Source of the DNA: Frateuria soli
GTDB taxonomy: Bacteria; Pseudomonadota; Gammaproteobacteria; Xanthomonadales; Rhodanobacteraceae
DNA: 64,000 bases
Direction: 5' to 3'
NCBI RefSeq assembly: GCF_021117385.1
Contig: NZ_CP088252.1
Coordinates: 2,666,001 to 2,730,000 of the forward strand
Below are positions 27,853-35,183 of the stretch, in pieces (position 1 is the first letter of the stretch; every line of letters begins with the position of its first letter). Under the pieces are notes generated by a model, which had not been told where the DNA came from, made no database searches, and was given only the letters and a program-made list of their open reading frames with translations. The translations under genes and the position numbers were made by a program.

Positions 27853-28520
27853 CAGGTCGCCTCCGTCGGCGCCAGCGCGTAGCCGATGCCGCGCAGCGTG
27901 CGGATCCACTCCGGCCCGAGCTTGTTGCGCAGGCGGTGGATATGGACTTCCACCGCGTTGCTGGCGACCTCGCGGCCCCAGTCGTAGAGCGCCTCTTCCA
28001 GCTGCGCACGCGAGTAGGCGCGCCCGGGATGGCGGGTGAGCAGTTCGAGCACGGCGAACTCGCGCGCGGTCAGTTCCAGCGGTGCGCCGGCCAGCGTGGC
28101 GCGGTGCGCGGCCGGGTCCAGTTCCAGCGTGCCGACGCGCAGCACCGGCCCGGGCTGGCCGTCGGCGCGGCGCAGCAGCGCGCGCAGGCGCGCGGCCAGC
28201 TCGTCCAGGTGCACCGGCTTGACCACGTAGTCATCGGCGCCCGCGTCCAGCCCGGCGACGCGGTCAACCAGCGCGTCGCGGGCAGTGAGCAGCAACACCG
28301 GCGTGACGTCCTGGCGCCGGCGCAGGCCGGCGATGACCGCCGGGCCGCTGCTGCGCGGCAGGTTCCAGTCCAGCACGGCCGCGGCGTAGTCGGTATCCGT
28401 CAGCGCCGCGGCGGCCTGCTGGCCGTCGCTGACCCAGTCCACCGCGTAACCGAGCTGGCGCAGGCCGTCGGCAAGCGCGCGGCCCAGCGCCAGGTCGTCC
28501 TCGGCCAGCAGGATGCGCAC
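27852..28520 (-). CDS. OmpR-family response regulator
   Basis: The 222-residue regulator has a receiver domain with acidic pocket (AEDD), phospho-acceptor D51 (VLDWNLP) and K in DDYVVKP. A winged-helix DNA-binding domain follows (LTAREFAVLELLTRHPGRAY, then VEVHIHRLRNKLG and TLRGIGY). It is QseB/TctD-like. It lies between the kinase (overlapping) and a cytochrome b561 gene 3 bases away, so regulator, kinase, cytochrome and the PepSY protein form one transcription unit. Confidence 0.93.
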   Translation of the reverse strand: MRILLAEDDLALGRALADGLRQLGYAVDWVSDGQQAAAALTDTDYAAAVLDWNLPRSSGPAVIAGLRRRQDVTPVLLLTARDALVDRVAGLDAGADDYVVKPVHLDELAARLRALLRRADGQPGPVLRVGTLELDPAAHRATLAGAPLELTAREFAVLELLTRHPGRAYSRAQLEEALYDWGREVASNAVEVHIHRLRNKLGPEWIRTLRGIGYALAPTEAT

Positions 28521-28523
28521 GCG

Positions 28524-29093
28524 TCAGTCCAGCCTGCGCTTGCGCCCGGTGACCATGGCGCGCACCAGGTTCTCGCGGTAGTGCACGCTCTCGCCGATCG
28601 CTGCCGCGACGTGCAGGCCGACCAGTGCGAGCACGCCGTAGGCGAGTACCTCATGCACCTCCTCCAGCCACTCGACGCCGAAGAACGCGTCGGTGGTCTG
28701 CAGCCAGCCGGTGAGACCGACCAGCGACACGCCGGCGAGCAGCGCCAGGATCATCACCGCCGCGGCGGGGTTGTGTCCCAGCCGCCGCCGCGAACGGCCG
28801 GCCAGGCGCTCGCGCAGGTACGCGCTTACCTGGGCCGGTCGCGGCACCCAGTCGGCGAAGCGCGCGTGGCGCGTGCCGACGAAGCCCCACAGCAGGCGGA
28901 TGCCGATCAGGGCGAGCACCGCATAGCCCATCCAGCGATGCAGTGCGTCGCCCTCCTCGGTGAGAAAGTTGCCCAGGAACAGTGCCGCCAGCGACCAGTG
29001 GAACACGCGTACCAGCGGGTCCCAGACCTTGACGGTGCCGTCCCTGGCGCTGCCCTGCGTGGCGATATCGACCTTGTCGAGGGTGGTGTTCAT
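28524..29093 (-). CDS. Cytochrome b561-type membrane protein
   Basis: The 189-residue protein has four hydrophobic helices. Histidines are placed to bind two b hemes: VFHWSLAALFLGNFLTEEG and ALHRWMGYAVLALIGIRLLW in the first half, VEWLEEVHEVLAYGVLALVG and LHVAAAIGESVHY in the second. WDPLVRVFHW is the usual start of the bacterial b561/Ni-Fe hydrogenase b-subunit-like family. It moves electrons between the membrane quinone pool and a periplasmic partner; the partner is unknown. It is between the response regulator and a PepSY protein. Confidence 0.88.
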   Translation of the reverse strand: MNTTLDKVDIATQGSARDGTVKVWDPLVRVFHWSLAALFLGNFLTEEGDALHRWMGYAVLALIGIRLLWGFVGTRHARFADWVPRPAQVSAYLRERLAGRSRRRLGHNPAAAVMILALLAGVSLVGLTGWLQTTDAFFGVEWLEEVHEVLAYGVLALVGLHVAAAIGESVHYRENLVRAMVTGRKRRLD

Positions 29094-29109
29094 GCTCGCC
29101 TCCGCGGCA

Positions 29110-29382
29110 TCAGCCGCCGCGCTGCTTGACGATGCGGCCGTCGGTGGGATCGAAGTAGATCTCGACCTTCTTGCCCTCGCGGGTCTTGCCGTAGATCTCG
29201 TAGCAGTTGCCGGAGACCTTGAAGATGTCGATGGCGTAGCCCTGGTCGAGGATCTTCTGTTTCATGGCCGCCTCGCTCATCCAGCTGGAGCGGGGCGCGT
29301 CGGTGCACTTGGGCGCGGCCAGCAGCGTGGCGGGAAGCAGGGCGAGGGAGGCGACGAGGGGGAGGAGGGTCTTGCGGTCCAT
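29110..29382 (-). CDS. Periplasmic PepSY-domain protein
   Basis: The 90-residue precursor has a signal peptide (MDRKTLLPLVASLALLPATL, cut near LLAAP) and one PepSY unit (MSEAAMKQKILDQGYAIDIF, then YEIYGKTREGKKVEIYFDP, then DGRIVKQ). Two cysteines, C26 and C60, may form a disulfide. PepSY proteins of this size occur with cytochrome b561 and two-component genes and are suspected sensors or inhibitors, but no mechanism is established. It is the first gene of the unit transcribed leftwards through the kinase. Confidence 0.85.
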   Translation of the reverse strand: MDRKTLLPLVASLALLPATLLAAPKCTDAPRSSWMSEAAMKQKILDQGYAIDIFKVSGNCYEIYGKTREGKKVEIYFDPTDGRIVKQRGG

Positions 29383-29518
29383 GATGTTGCTCCGGTGGCG
29401 GCGGGATCGCCGTTGGTGGGCATTGGAACGGGAGCGGCTTACCGGGACCTTACCGACTCGAAGCTGCTGCGGTGCGCGCGCCTGCGATGGAAGTGTGCCG
29501 CGCGCGGCGTGCCACGCC

Positions 29519-29532
29519 TTGACGGCGGTCAA
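29519..29532 (+). promoter_or_regulatory. Perfect FNR/DNR site upstream of the beta-CASP gene
   Basis: TTGACGGCGGTCAA is a perfect TTGAC-N4-GTCAA dyad centred 60.5 bases before the plus-strand ATG at 29586. The divergent PepSY gene starts 137 bases away on the other side and could share it. Confidence 0.8.
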
Positions 29533-29585
29533 ACGTGCCGGGGGGCTTCATGCGACAGTTGCCGGAATAGCCACGGAGCGACGCG

Positions 29586-30977
29586 ATGCTCGTCTACAGC
29601 TGCCACGGTGCCGCCAAGCAGGTCACGGGTTCCTGCCACCTGATCGAATGCAATGGCCGGCGCGTGCTGGTCGACTGCGGCCTGTTCCAGGGCGACCGTG
29701 CCACCGAGCGGATGAACGCCGAGCCGTTCGGTTTCGATCCGGGCTCCATCGACGCCCTGCTGCTCACCCACGCGCACCTGGACCACTGCGGACGGATCCC
29801 GCGGCTGGTGCGCCAGGGCTTCCGCGGGCGCATCCTGGCTACCTCGGCCACGCGCGAGCTGGCGCGGCTGGTGCTGCTCGATGCCGCCGGGCTGCAGGAG
29901 GAGGACGCGCGCCGCGCCGCGCGCAGCGACCGGCGCGGCGAGGAGGCGATCGAGCCGCTGTACACGCTCGACGACGCCCTCCACGCGATCGACTTCTTCG
30001 AGCCGGGCCTGGGCTACGGGCACGACATGGACGTGGTACCGGGCATCCGCGCGCGCTTCCTCGACGCCGGGCACATCCTGGGATCGGCCCAGGTGTTGCT
30101 GACGCTGGGCGACGGCGCGCGCCAGCGCACGATGCTGTTCTCCGGCGACCTGGGCAACCCGGGTCGGCCACTGCTGCGCGACCCGGTGCCCGCGCCGGCG
30201 GCCGACTATGTGGCGATGGAATGCACCTACGGCGATCGCCCGCACCGCTCGGTGCCCGACTCGGTGGCCGAGCTGTACCAGGCGATCCGCGAGACGGTCG
30301 GTCGCCGCGGCAACGTGGTGATTCCCACCTTCGCGCTGGAGCGCGCGCAGGAAATCCTCTACTACCTGCACCTGGGCCTGCGCGACGGCCACGTGCCGCC
30401 GCACGTGCGGGTGTTCCTCGATTCGCCGATGGCGATCTCCGCCACCGAGATCTTCCGGCGCCATCCGGAGTGCTTCGACGCGCCGTTCCTGGACACGCTG
30501 CAGCACGGCGACCCGTTCGCCATGCCGGGGCTGCACTTCACCCGCGGCACGCCGGAGTCGATGGCGATCAACAGCATCGACGGCGGCGCGATCATCCTGG
30601 CCGGTTCGGGCATGTGCACCGGCGGGCGCGTGCGCCACCACCTGAAGCACAACCTGTGGCGCGAGCGCAGCAGCGTGGTGTTCGTCGGCTATGCCGCACA
30701 GGGCACGCTGGCGCGGCGGATCATCGACGGCGCCACCAGCGTGCGCGTGTTCAGCGAGGAGATTCCGGTGCGTGCGCAGGTGTGGACGATCAACGGCTTC
30801 TCCGCGCACGCCGGGCGCCCCGCCCTGCTGGACTGGCTCGGCCGCACGCCGCGGCGGCGCGTGTTCCTGGTGCACGGCGAGTACGACCGCGGCATGCGCG
30901 GGCTGGGCGAGGCACTGACCGGGCTGGGCATGGACTGGCAGATGCCCGGGCTGGGCGAGCCGATCAGGCTCGACTGA
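29586..30977 (+). CDS. Beta-CASP metallo-beta-lactamase protein (RNA/DNA processing type)
   Basis: The 463-residue enzyme has the zinc motif THAHLDHCGRIP (H62-H67), later DAGHILGSAQ and SGDLG. A beta-CASP domain follows (ECTYGDRPH, PTFALERAQEILYYL), then SGSGMCTGGRVRHHLKHNL with FSAHAG and VHGEYD. This is the layout of CPSF73/Ysh1-like nucleases, which cut RNA. Bacterial members without RNase J features are poorly studied. The gene has its own perfect FNR site, so it is expected to be made under low oxygen. Its 3-prime end overlaps that of the convergent DUF2238 gene by 14 bases. Confidence 0.88.
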   Translation: MLVYSCHGAAKQVTGSCHLIECNGRRVLVDCGLFQGDRATERMNAEPFGFDPGSIDALLLTHAHLDHCGRIPRLVRQGFRGRILATSATRELARLVLLDAAGLQEEDARRAARSDRRGEEAIEPLYTLDDALHAIDFFEPGLGYGHDMDVVPGIRARFLDAGHILGSAQVLLTLGDGARQRTMLFSGDLGNPGRPLLRDPVPAPAADYVAMECTYGDRPHRSVPDSVAELYQAIRETVGRRGNVVIPTFALERAQEILYYLHLGLRDGHVPPHVRVFLDSPMAISATEIFRRHPECFDAPFLDTLQHGDPFAMPGLHFTRGTPESMAINSIDGGAIILAGSGMCTGGRVRHHLKHNLWRERSSVVFVGYAAQGTLARRIIDGATSVRVFSEEIPVRAQVWTINGFSAHAGRPALLDWLGRTPRRRVFLVHGEYDRGMRGLGEALTGLGMDWQMPGLGEPIRLD

Positions 30978-31563
30978 GCGCTTTGGGCAGCAGCGCCCAC
31001 AGCAGGCTGCCCGCGAGCGCGAGCACCATGTCCTTCTGCGAGTCCCAGACGTCGCCCTGGGTGCCCAGGTAGGCCACGCCCAGGTCGCCGGCAAAGACCT
31101 CCGCGGCGACCCACTCGATCATCTCGTACAACGCCGACCCGGTGGTGAGCAGTGCCACCACCACGACGCGCAGCGCCAGTCCGCGCAGCGGCGTGCGCGC
31201 GGCCGTCCAGTCCGCCACCGCCGGTGCCAGCAGCAGGCCGTAGGCGAAGTGCACCAGCCGGTCGAAATGGTTGCGCCCCGGCGCTGGCGCGACGCCGGTC
31301 AGCGCCTGCCACCACTGCGCCCACGGCACCTGCGAGTAGGTGTAGTGCGCGCCCACCTCGTGCAGCAACAGGAACGCGAACAGCGCGACGTAGGCGGAAC
31401 CGGAGAGCGGCCGGCGCCGGTGCCCGGCCAGCACCACTCCCAGCACGATCACCACCAGCGCGTTTTCCAGCAGCCAGTCGCCGCGGTCGTACGGATCGAG
31501 GCCCAGCACCAGCGCCGCGACCAGCAACAGGCCCAGCAGCACCGCCGGCAACCGGCCGGGCAC
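30964..31563 (-). CDS. DUF2238 (YjdF-like) membrane protein
   Basis: The 199-residue protein has about six hydrophobic helices. Conserved-looking polar residues include LLHEVGAHYTYSQVPW, NHFDRLVHFAYGLLL, SALYEMIEWVAAEVFAGDLG and GTQGDVWDSQKDM, the signature of the DUF2238 family, whose function is unknown. I start at the GTG at 31563, 5 bases after the FNR-gene stop, which implies co-transcription with it. The His, Asp and Glu residues in the helices might bind a metal or heme (inference). Confidence 0.8.
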   Translation of the reverse strand: MPGRLPAVLLGLLLVAALVLGLDPYDRGDWLLENALVVIVLGVVLAGHRRRPLSGSAYVALFAFLLLHEVGAHYTYSQVPWAQWWQALTGVAPAPGRNHFDRLVHFAYGLLLAPAVADWTAARTPLRGLALRVVVVALLTTGSALYEMIEWVAAEVFAGDLGVAYLGTQGDVWDSQKDMVLALAGSLLWALLPKALSRA

Positions 31564-31568
31564 GGGGG

Positions 31569-32330
31569 TCAGTCCGGCAGCAGGCTGCGGCCGATGTGGT
31601 GCAGGCCGGTCGGGTCCAGGATCTGCAACTGGCGGCCCTCCACCTCGATCAGGCGCTGGTTGCGGAACCGGCTCAGCACGCGGCTGACCGTTTCGGCCGC
31701 CAGGCGAAGGTAGTTGGCGATGTCCCCGCGCGACATGCTGAGCTGGAATTGCGTGCCGGAGAAGCCGCGCGCGGCGTAGCGCTGGCCCAGGTCGGTCAGG
31801 AATGCGGCCATGCGCTCGTCGGCGCTGTGGTCGCCGGCCAGCAGGCTGGCCGAACCCAGTTCCTTGCTGAGCAGGCGGAACAGGTGCGACTGCACCGCCG
31901 GCATGCGCGCGGCCAGCGCGCTCATCGCCGGGAACGAGAAGCGGCAGAAGTAGGACGTTTCCAGCGCGATGGCGTCGCAGGGGAAGTGCTCGGGATAGAT
32001 CGCGTTGAGGCCGATCACCTCGCCCGGGAGGTAGAAACCCAGGACCTGTTCGCGGCCCTCCTTGTCGACCATGCTGGTCTTCACCGTGCCCGAACGCACC
32101 GCGAAGATGGCGCGGAACGGGTTGCCGGTGCGGAACACGTACTCGCCGGCGCGGAACGGCCCCACGTGCTCGACCAGGCAATGCAGCTCGCGCAGTTCCA
32201 GCTTGCCGTAGCCCACCGCCTGGCAGGCACCGGCAAACGCGCAGGTGCGGCAGAAGTGGGCCTCGTCGCCGTCGTCGGCGATCGGGCTCGGCGGTTCGGG
32301 CAGGCGGCCCGCCTGGTTTTCCAAACGCAT
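31569..32330 (-). CDS. fnr: FNR-type oxygen-sensing transcription regulator
   Basis: The 253-residue Crp/Fnr protein has the four cysteines for an oxygen-labile [4Fe-4S] cluster: C27, C30, C36 in HFCRTCAFAGAC and C118 in HFPCDAI. A cyclic-nucleotide-like barrel and a C-terminal helix-turn-helix follow (SRGDIANYLRLAAETVSRVL). Its E-T-V-S-R recognition helix is the one that reads TTGA half-sites, and matching sites precede at least seven genes here. It is 24 bases after hemN and probably co-transcribed with it, which would make it autoregulated through the hemN promoter. Confidence 0.95.
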   Translation of the reverse strand: MRLENQAGRLPEPPSPIADDGDEAHFCRTCAFAGACQAVGYGKLELRELHCLVEHVGPFRAGEYVFRTGNPFRAIFAVRSGTVKTSMVDKEGREQVLGFYLPGEVIGLNAIYPEHFPCDAIALETSYFCRFSFPAMSALAARMPAVQSHLFRLLSKELGSASLLAGDHSADERMAAFLTDLGQRYAARGFSGTQFQLSMSRGDIANYLRLAAETVSRVLSRFRNQRLIEVEGRQLQILDPTGLHHIGRSLLPD

Positions 32331-32354
32331 CAGCTACTACGCCTTTTGGCTCGG

Positions 32355-33755
32355 TCAGATCGTGCGCGAGAAGCGACGGGGCGCTTCTTCCGCATGCAGG
32401 TAGGCATCGAAACACATCGCGATGCTACGCAGCAACAATCGCCCGCGCGCGGTCACCCGGATCATGCGCCCATCCAGCGTCACCAGTCCGTCGTCGGCCA
32501 GCACGCGCAGGCGCTCCAGCTCGGCGGCGAAGTATTCGTCGAACAGCAGGCGATGGCGCGCGCCGAACAGGCGCGTGTCGACCTCGCCGTGGCACATCAG
32601 CTCGCTGATCAGCGTGCGGCGGATGATGTCGTCCTCGTCCAGTTGCAGCCCGCGCGCGATCGGCAGGCGGCCGGCGTCCAGCGCCGCGTAGTAGCCGGTA
32701 AGGTCGCGCGCGTTCTGGCTGTAGGTGTCGCCGATGCGGCCGATCGCGCTGACGCCCAGTCCCACGATGTCGCACTCGCCGTGGGTCGAATAGCCCTGGA
32801 AATTGCGCTGCAGCGTGCCTTCGCGCTGGGCCACGGCCAGCTCGTCGTCGGCGCGGGCGAAATGGTCCATGCCGATGTAGACGTAGCCGGCGGCGGTGAG
32901 CCGCTCCAGCGCGCGGCCGAACAGGGCCAGGCGGGTGGCCGGGTCGGGCAGCTGGGCGGCATCGATGTGCTTCTGCGCCTTGAACAGGTCCGGCAGGTGG
33001 GCGTAGCCATAGACCGCGACGCGGTCGGGATCGAGCGCGATCACCTCGGAGAGCGTGCGGTCGAACCCGTCCACGGTCTGCCGGGGCAGCCCGTAGATCA
33101 GGTCCACGCTGGCCGAGACGAAGCCCGCCTCGCGGCCGGCGTCGATCACCTCGCGCGTCTGCGCCACGCTCTGTATGCGGTTGACCGCTTCCTGCACCGC
33201 CGGGTCGAAATCCTGGATACCGACCGAGAGGCGGTTGAAGCCCAGTTCCCCCAGCCCGCGCATGTACTCGCCGTTGGCGAAGCGCGGGTCGATCTCGATG
33301 CCGAACTCGCGCGCGTTGTCGCGGGCGAAGCTGAAATGGCGCGCCAGCGAATCCATCAGCTCGCGCATGCGCGGCAGGTCGAGGAAGTTGGGCGTGCCGC
33401 CGCCGAAGTGGAGCTGGCGCACCGGGCGGTCGCGGTCGAACAGCGGCGCGGTCAGCTCGATCTCGCGGTAGAGCCGCTCCAGGTAGCGATCGGCCTTGGC
33501 CACCTCGCGGGTGATCACCCGGTTGCAGCCGCAGTAGAAGCACGGGCTCATGCAGAAAGGCACGTGCACGTACAGCGACAGCGGGCGCGGGATCGGCTCC
33601 TCGTTGGACAGCCGTATCGCCTCGCGCAGCGCCGCCTCGCCGAACCCCGCGTGGAACTGTGGCGCGGTCGGATAGCTGGTATAGCGCGGACCGGCGGTGT
33701 CGTAACGGGCGATCAGTGCCGGGTCGAAGGCGGGGGCGGCAAGTGCGTGGCTCAT
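32355..33755 (-). CDS. hemN: Oxygen-independent coproporphyrinogen III oxidase
   Basis: The 466-residue radical-SAM enzyme makes protoporphyrinogen IX without oxygen, supplying heme for anaerobic cytochromes. The SAM cluster motif is C-x3-C-x2-C in FCMSPCFYCGCN, preceded by YTSYPTAPQF and LYVHVPF. FGGGTPNFL and SVDLIYGLPRQT are typical HemN stretches, and the C-terminal HemN domain is present. The ATG at 33755 has no ribosome site upstream (GGCACACTGCACCC), and a perfect FNR site is centred only 40.5 bases from it. Confidence 0.95.
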   Translation of the reverse strand: MSHALAAPAFDPALIARYDTAGPRYTSYPTAPQFHAGFGEAALREAIRLSNEEPIPRPLSLYVHVPFCMSPCFYCGCNRVITREVAKADRYLERLYREIELTAPLFDRDRPVRQLHFGGGTPNFLDLPRMRELMDSLARHFSFARDNAREFGIEIDPRFANGEYMRGLGELGFNRLSVGIQDFDPAVQEAVNRIQSVAQTREVIDAGREAGFVSASVDLIYGLPRQTVDGFDRTLSEVIALDPDRVAVYGYAHLPDLFKAQKHIDAAQLPDPATRLALFGRALERLTAAGYVYIGMDHFARADDELAVAQREGTLQRNFQGYSTHGECDIVGLGVSAIGRIGDTYSQNARDLTGYYAALDAGRLPIARGLQLDEDDIIRRTLISELMCHGEVDTRLFGARHRLLFDEYFAAELERLRVLADDGLVTLDGRMIRVTARGRLLLRSIAMCFDAYLHAEEAPRRFSRTI

Positions 33756-33788
33756 GGGTGCAGTGTGCCGGCGCTTTGGCGGCGGCTC

Positions 33789-33802
33789 TTGACCCGGGTC
33801 AA
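33789..33802 (-). promoter_or_regulatory. Perfect FNR/DNR site upstream of hemN
   Basis: TTGACCCGGGTCAA is a perfect inverted repeat of the TTGAC-N4-GTCAA form. The centre-to-ATG distance is 40.5 bases, shorter than at nirK, nnrS, ccoN and the beta-CASP gene. Confidence 0.85.
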
Positions 33803-33858
33803 GGCAGGGGCAGCGGCCGGTGGACAGAAGGTCGCGGCCGGGTGGCGACCCGTGCCGG

Positions 33859-34104
33859 CTAGCCCCGCGGCACCTGCCGCAGGAAGTCACGCGCGGCCAC
33901 GAGGTCGCCCGCGTCGAGCGCACCGGAAGGGTTGGCGGTTGCCACCTTGCGGCCGCCATGGCAGGAGGCGCACAGGTTGTTCGGCAGCGCGGCGGCACGG
34001 GCGGGCGACAGCGCACCGGAGGCGTGCGTCGAGGCGACATGCACCGCCAGGCCAACCAGCGGCGCGGCGAAGGCGACGGCGAGGGCAGGCAGTGGATGCG
34101 GCAT
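33859..34104 (-). CDS. Tiny periplasmic c-type cytochrome-like protein
   Basis: The 81-residue product starts MPHPLPALAVAFAAPLVGLA (signal or anchor helix) and has one heme attachment site, LCASCHGG. After this only about 33 residues follow, with no methionine to serve as sixth ligand. It is thus shorter than any standard class I cytochrome c. It may use another ligand or be a remnant. The ATG at 34104 is preceded by AAGGAG. It points toward hemN, with the hemN FNR site after its stop. Confidence 0.65.
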   Translation of the reverse strand: MPHPLPALAVAFAAPLVGLAVHVASTHASGALSPARAAALPNNLCASCHGGRKVATANPSGALDAGDLVAARDFLRQVPRG

Positions 34105-34178
34105 CGGCGGGCTCCTTCGGTAGACGACGGCCGGCAGGCCGGGACCGCCCGGGCGCCTGTGCGCCCGGGCGGCACCGA

Positions 34179-35165
34179 TCATGCCTTCAGCGGCGTGACG
34201 GTTTGCTCGATAGCGCCGAAGATCGAGGCACCCCGCTCATCGGTGACCTCGATACGCAGGCGGTCGCCGAACTTCAGGAACGGCGTGCTCGGCTTGCCGT
34301 CGCGCAGCGTCTCCACCGTGCGCTGTTCGGCCAGGCAGGAGGCGCCCTTGCCGGTGTCCTGGTTGGCGATGGTGCCCGAGCCGACGATGGTGCCGGCGGT
34401 CAACGGACGGGTCCTGGCCACGTGGGCGACCAGTTGCGCGAAGCTGAACTGCATGTCCACGCCGCAGTCGGCCTCGCCGAACCACTGGCCGTTGAGCCAG
34501 GTGCGCATCGGCAGGTGCAGCTTGTCGTCCTTCCAGGCCTCGCCCAGTTCGTCGGGGGTGGCCAGTACCGGGGAGAGCGCCGAGCGCGGCTTGCTCTGCA
34601 GGAAGCCGAAGCCCTTGGCCAGCTCGCCCGGGATCAGGCCGCGCAGCGAGATATCGTTGACCAGGCCGACCAGCTGGATGTGCTCCGACGCCTGCGCCGG
34701 CGTGACGCCCATCGGCACGTCGTCGGTGACCACGATCACCTCGGCCTCCAGGTCGATGCCGAAGTCCTCGCTCGGCACGACGACCGGGTCGCGCGGCCCC
34801 AGGAAGCCGGCGCTGGTGGCCTGGTACATCAGCGGGTCGGTGTAGAAGCTCGCCGGCACTTCCGCGCCGCGCGCGCGACGCACGCGCTCGACGTGCGGCA
34901 GATAGGCCGAGCCGTCGACGAACTCGTAGGCGCGCGGCAGCGGCGAGGCCAGCGCGGCCACGTCCAGCGCGAACGCGCCGACGACCTGGGCGGCGTTCAG
35001 CGATTCCGACAGCGCATTCAGGCGCGGCGCCACATTCGCCCAGTCGTCCAGCGCCGCCTGCAGCGTCGGTGCGATGTGCACGGCGGTAACCGCCTGCGTG
35101 AGATCGCGGCTGACCACGACCAGCGTGCCGTCACGGCCGCCTTCCTTGAGACTTGCCAGTTTCAT
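34179..35165 (-). CDS. fahA: Fumarylacetoacetate hydrolase family protein
   Basis: The 328-residue protein has the FAH fold with acidic metal ligands in VVPSEDFGIDLEAEVIVVTDD and the later GTIVGSGTIANQ. It cleaves fumarylacetoacetate to fumarate and acetoacetate, the last step of tyrosine breakdown. It is at the downstream end of an operon-like series with hmgA and hppD. Maleylacetoacetate isomerase, needed between HmgA and this enzyme, is not in the window. Residues 1-120 are longer than in minimal FAH-family isomerases, supporting a true FahA role. Confidence 0.88.
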   Translation of the reverse strand: MKLASLKEGGRDGTLVVVSRDLTQAVTAVHIAPTLQAALDDWANVAPRLNALSESLNAAQVVGAFALDVAALASPLPRAYEFVDGSAYLPHVERVRRARGAEVPASFYTDPLMYQATSAGFLGPRDPVVVPSEDFGIDLEAEVIVVTDDVPMGVTPAQASEHIQLVGLVNDISLRGLIPGELAKGFGFLQSKPRSALSPVLATPDELGEAWKDDKLHLPMRTWLNGQWFGEADCGVDMQFSFAQLVAHVARTRPLTAGTIVGSGTIANQDTGKGASCLAEQRTVETLRDGKPSTPFLKFGDRLRIEVTDERGASIFGAIEQTVTPLKA

Positions 35166-35183
35166 GAAAACTCCGGATTGAAA

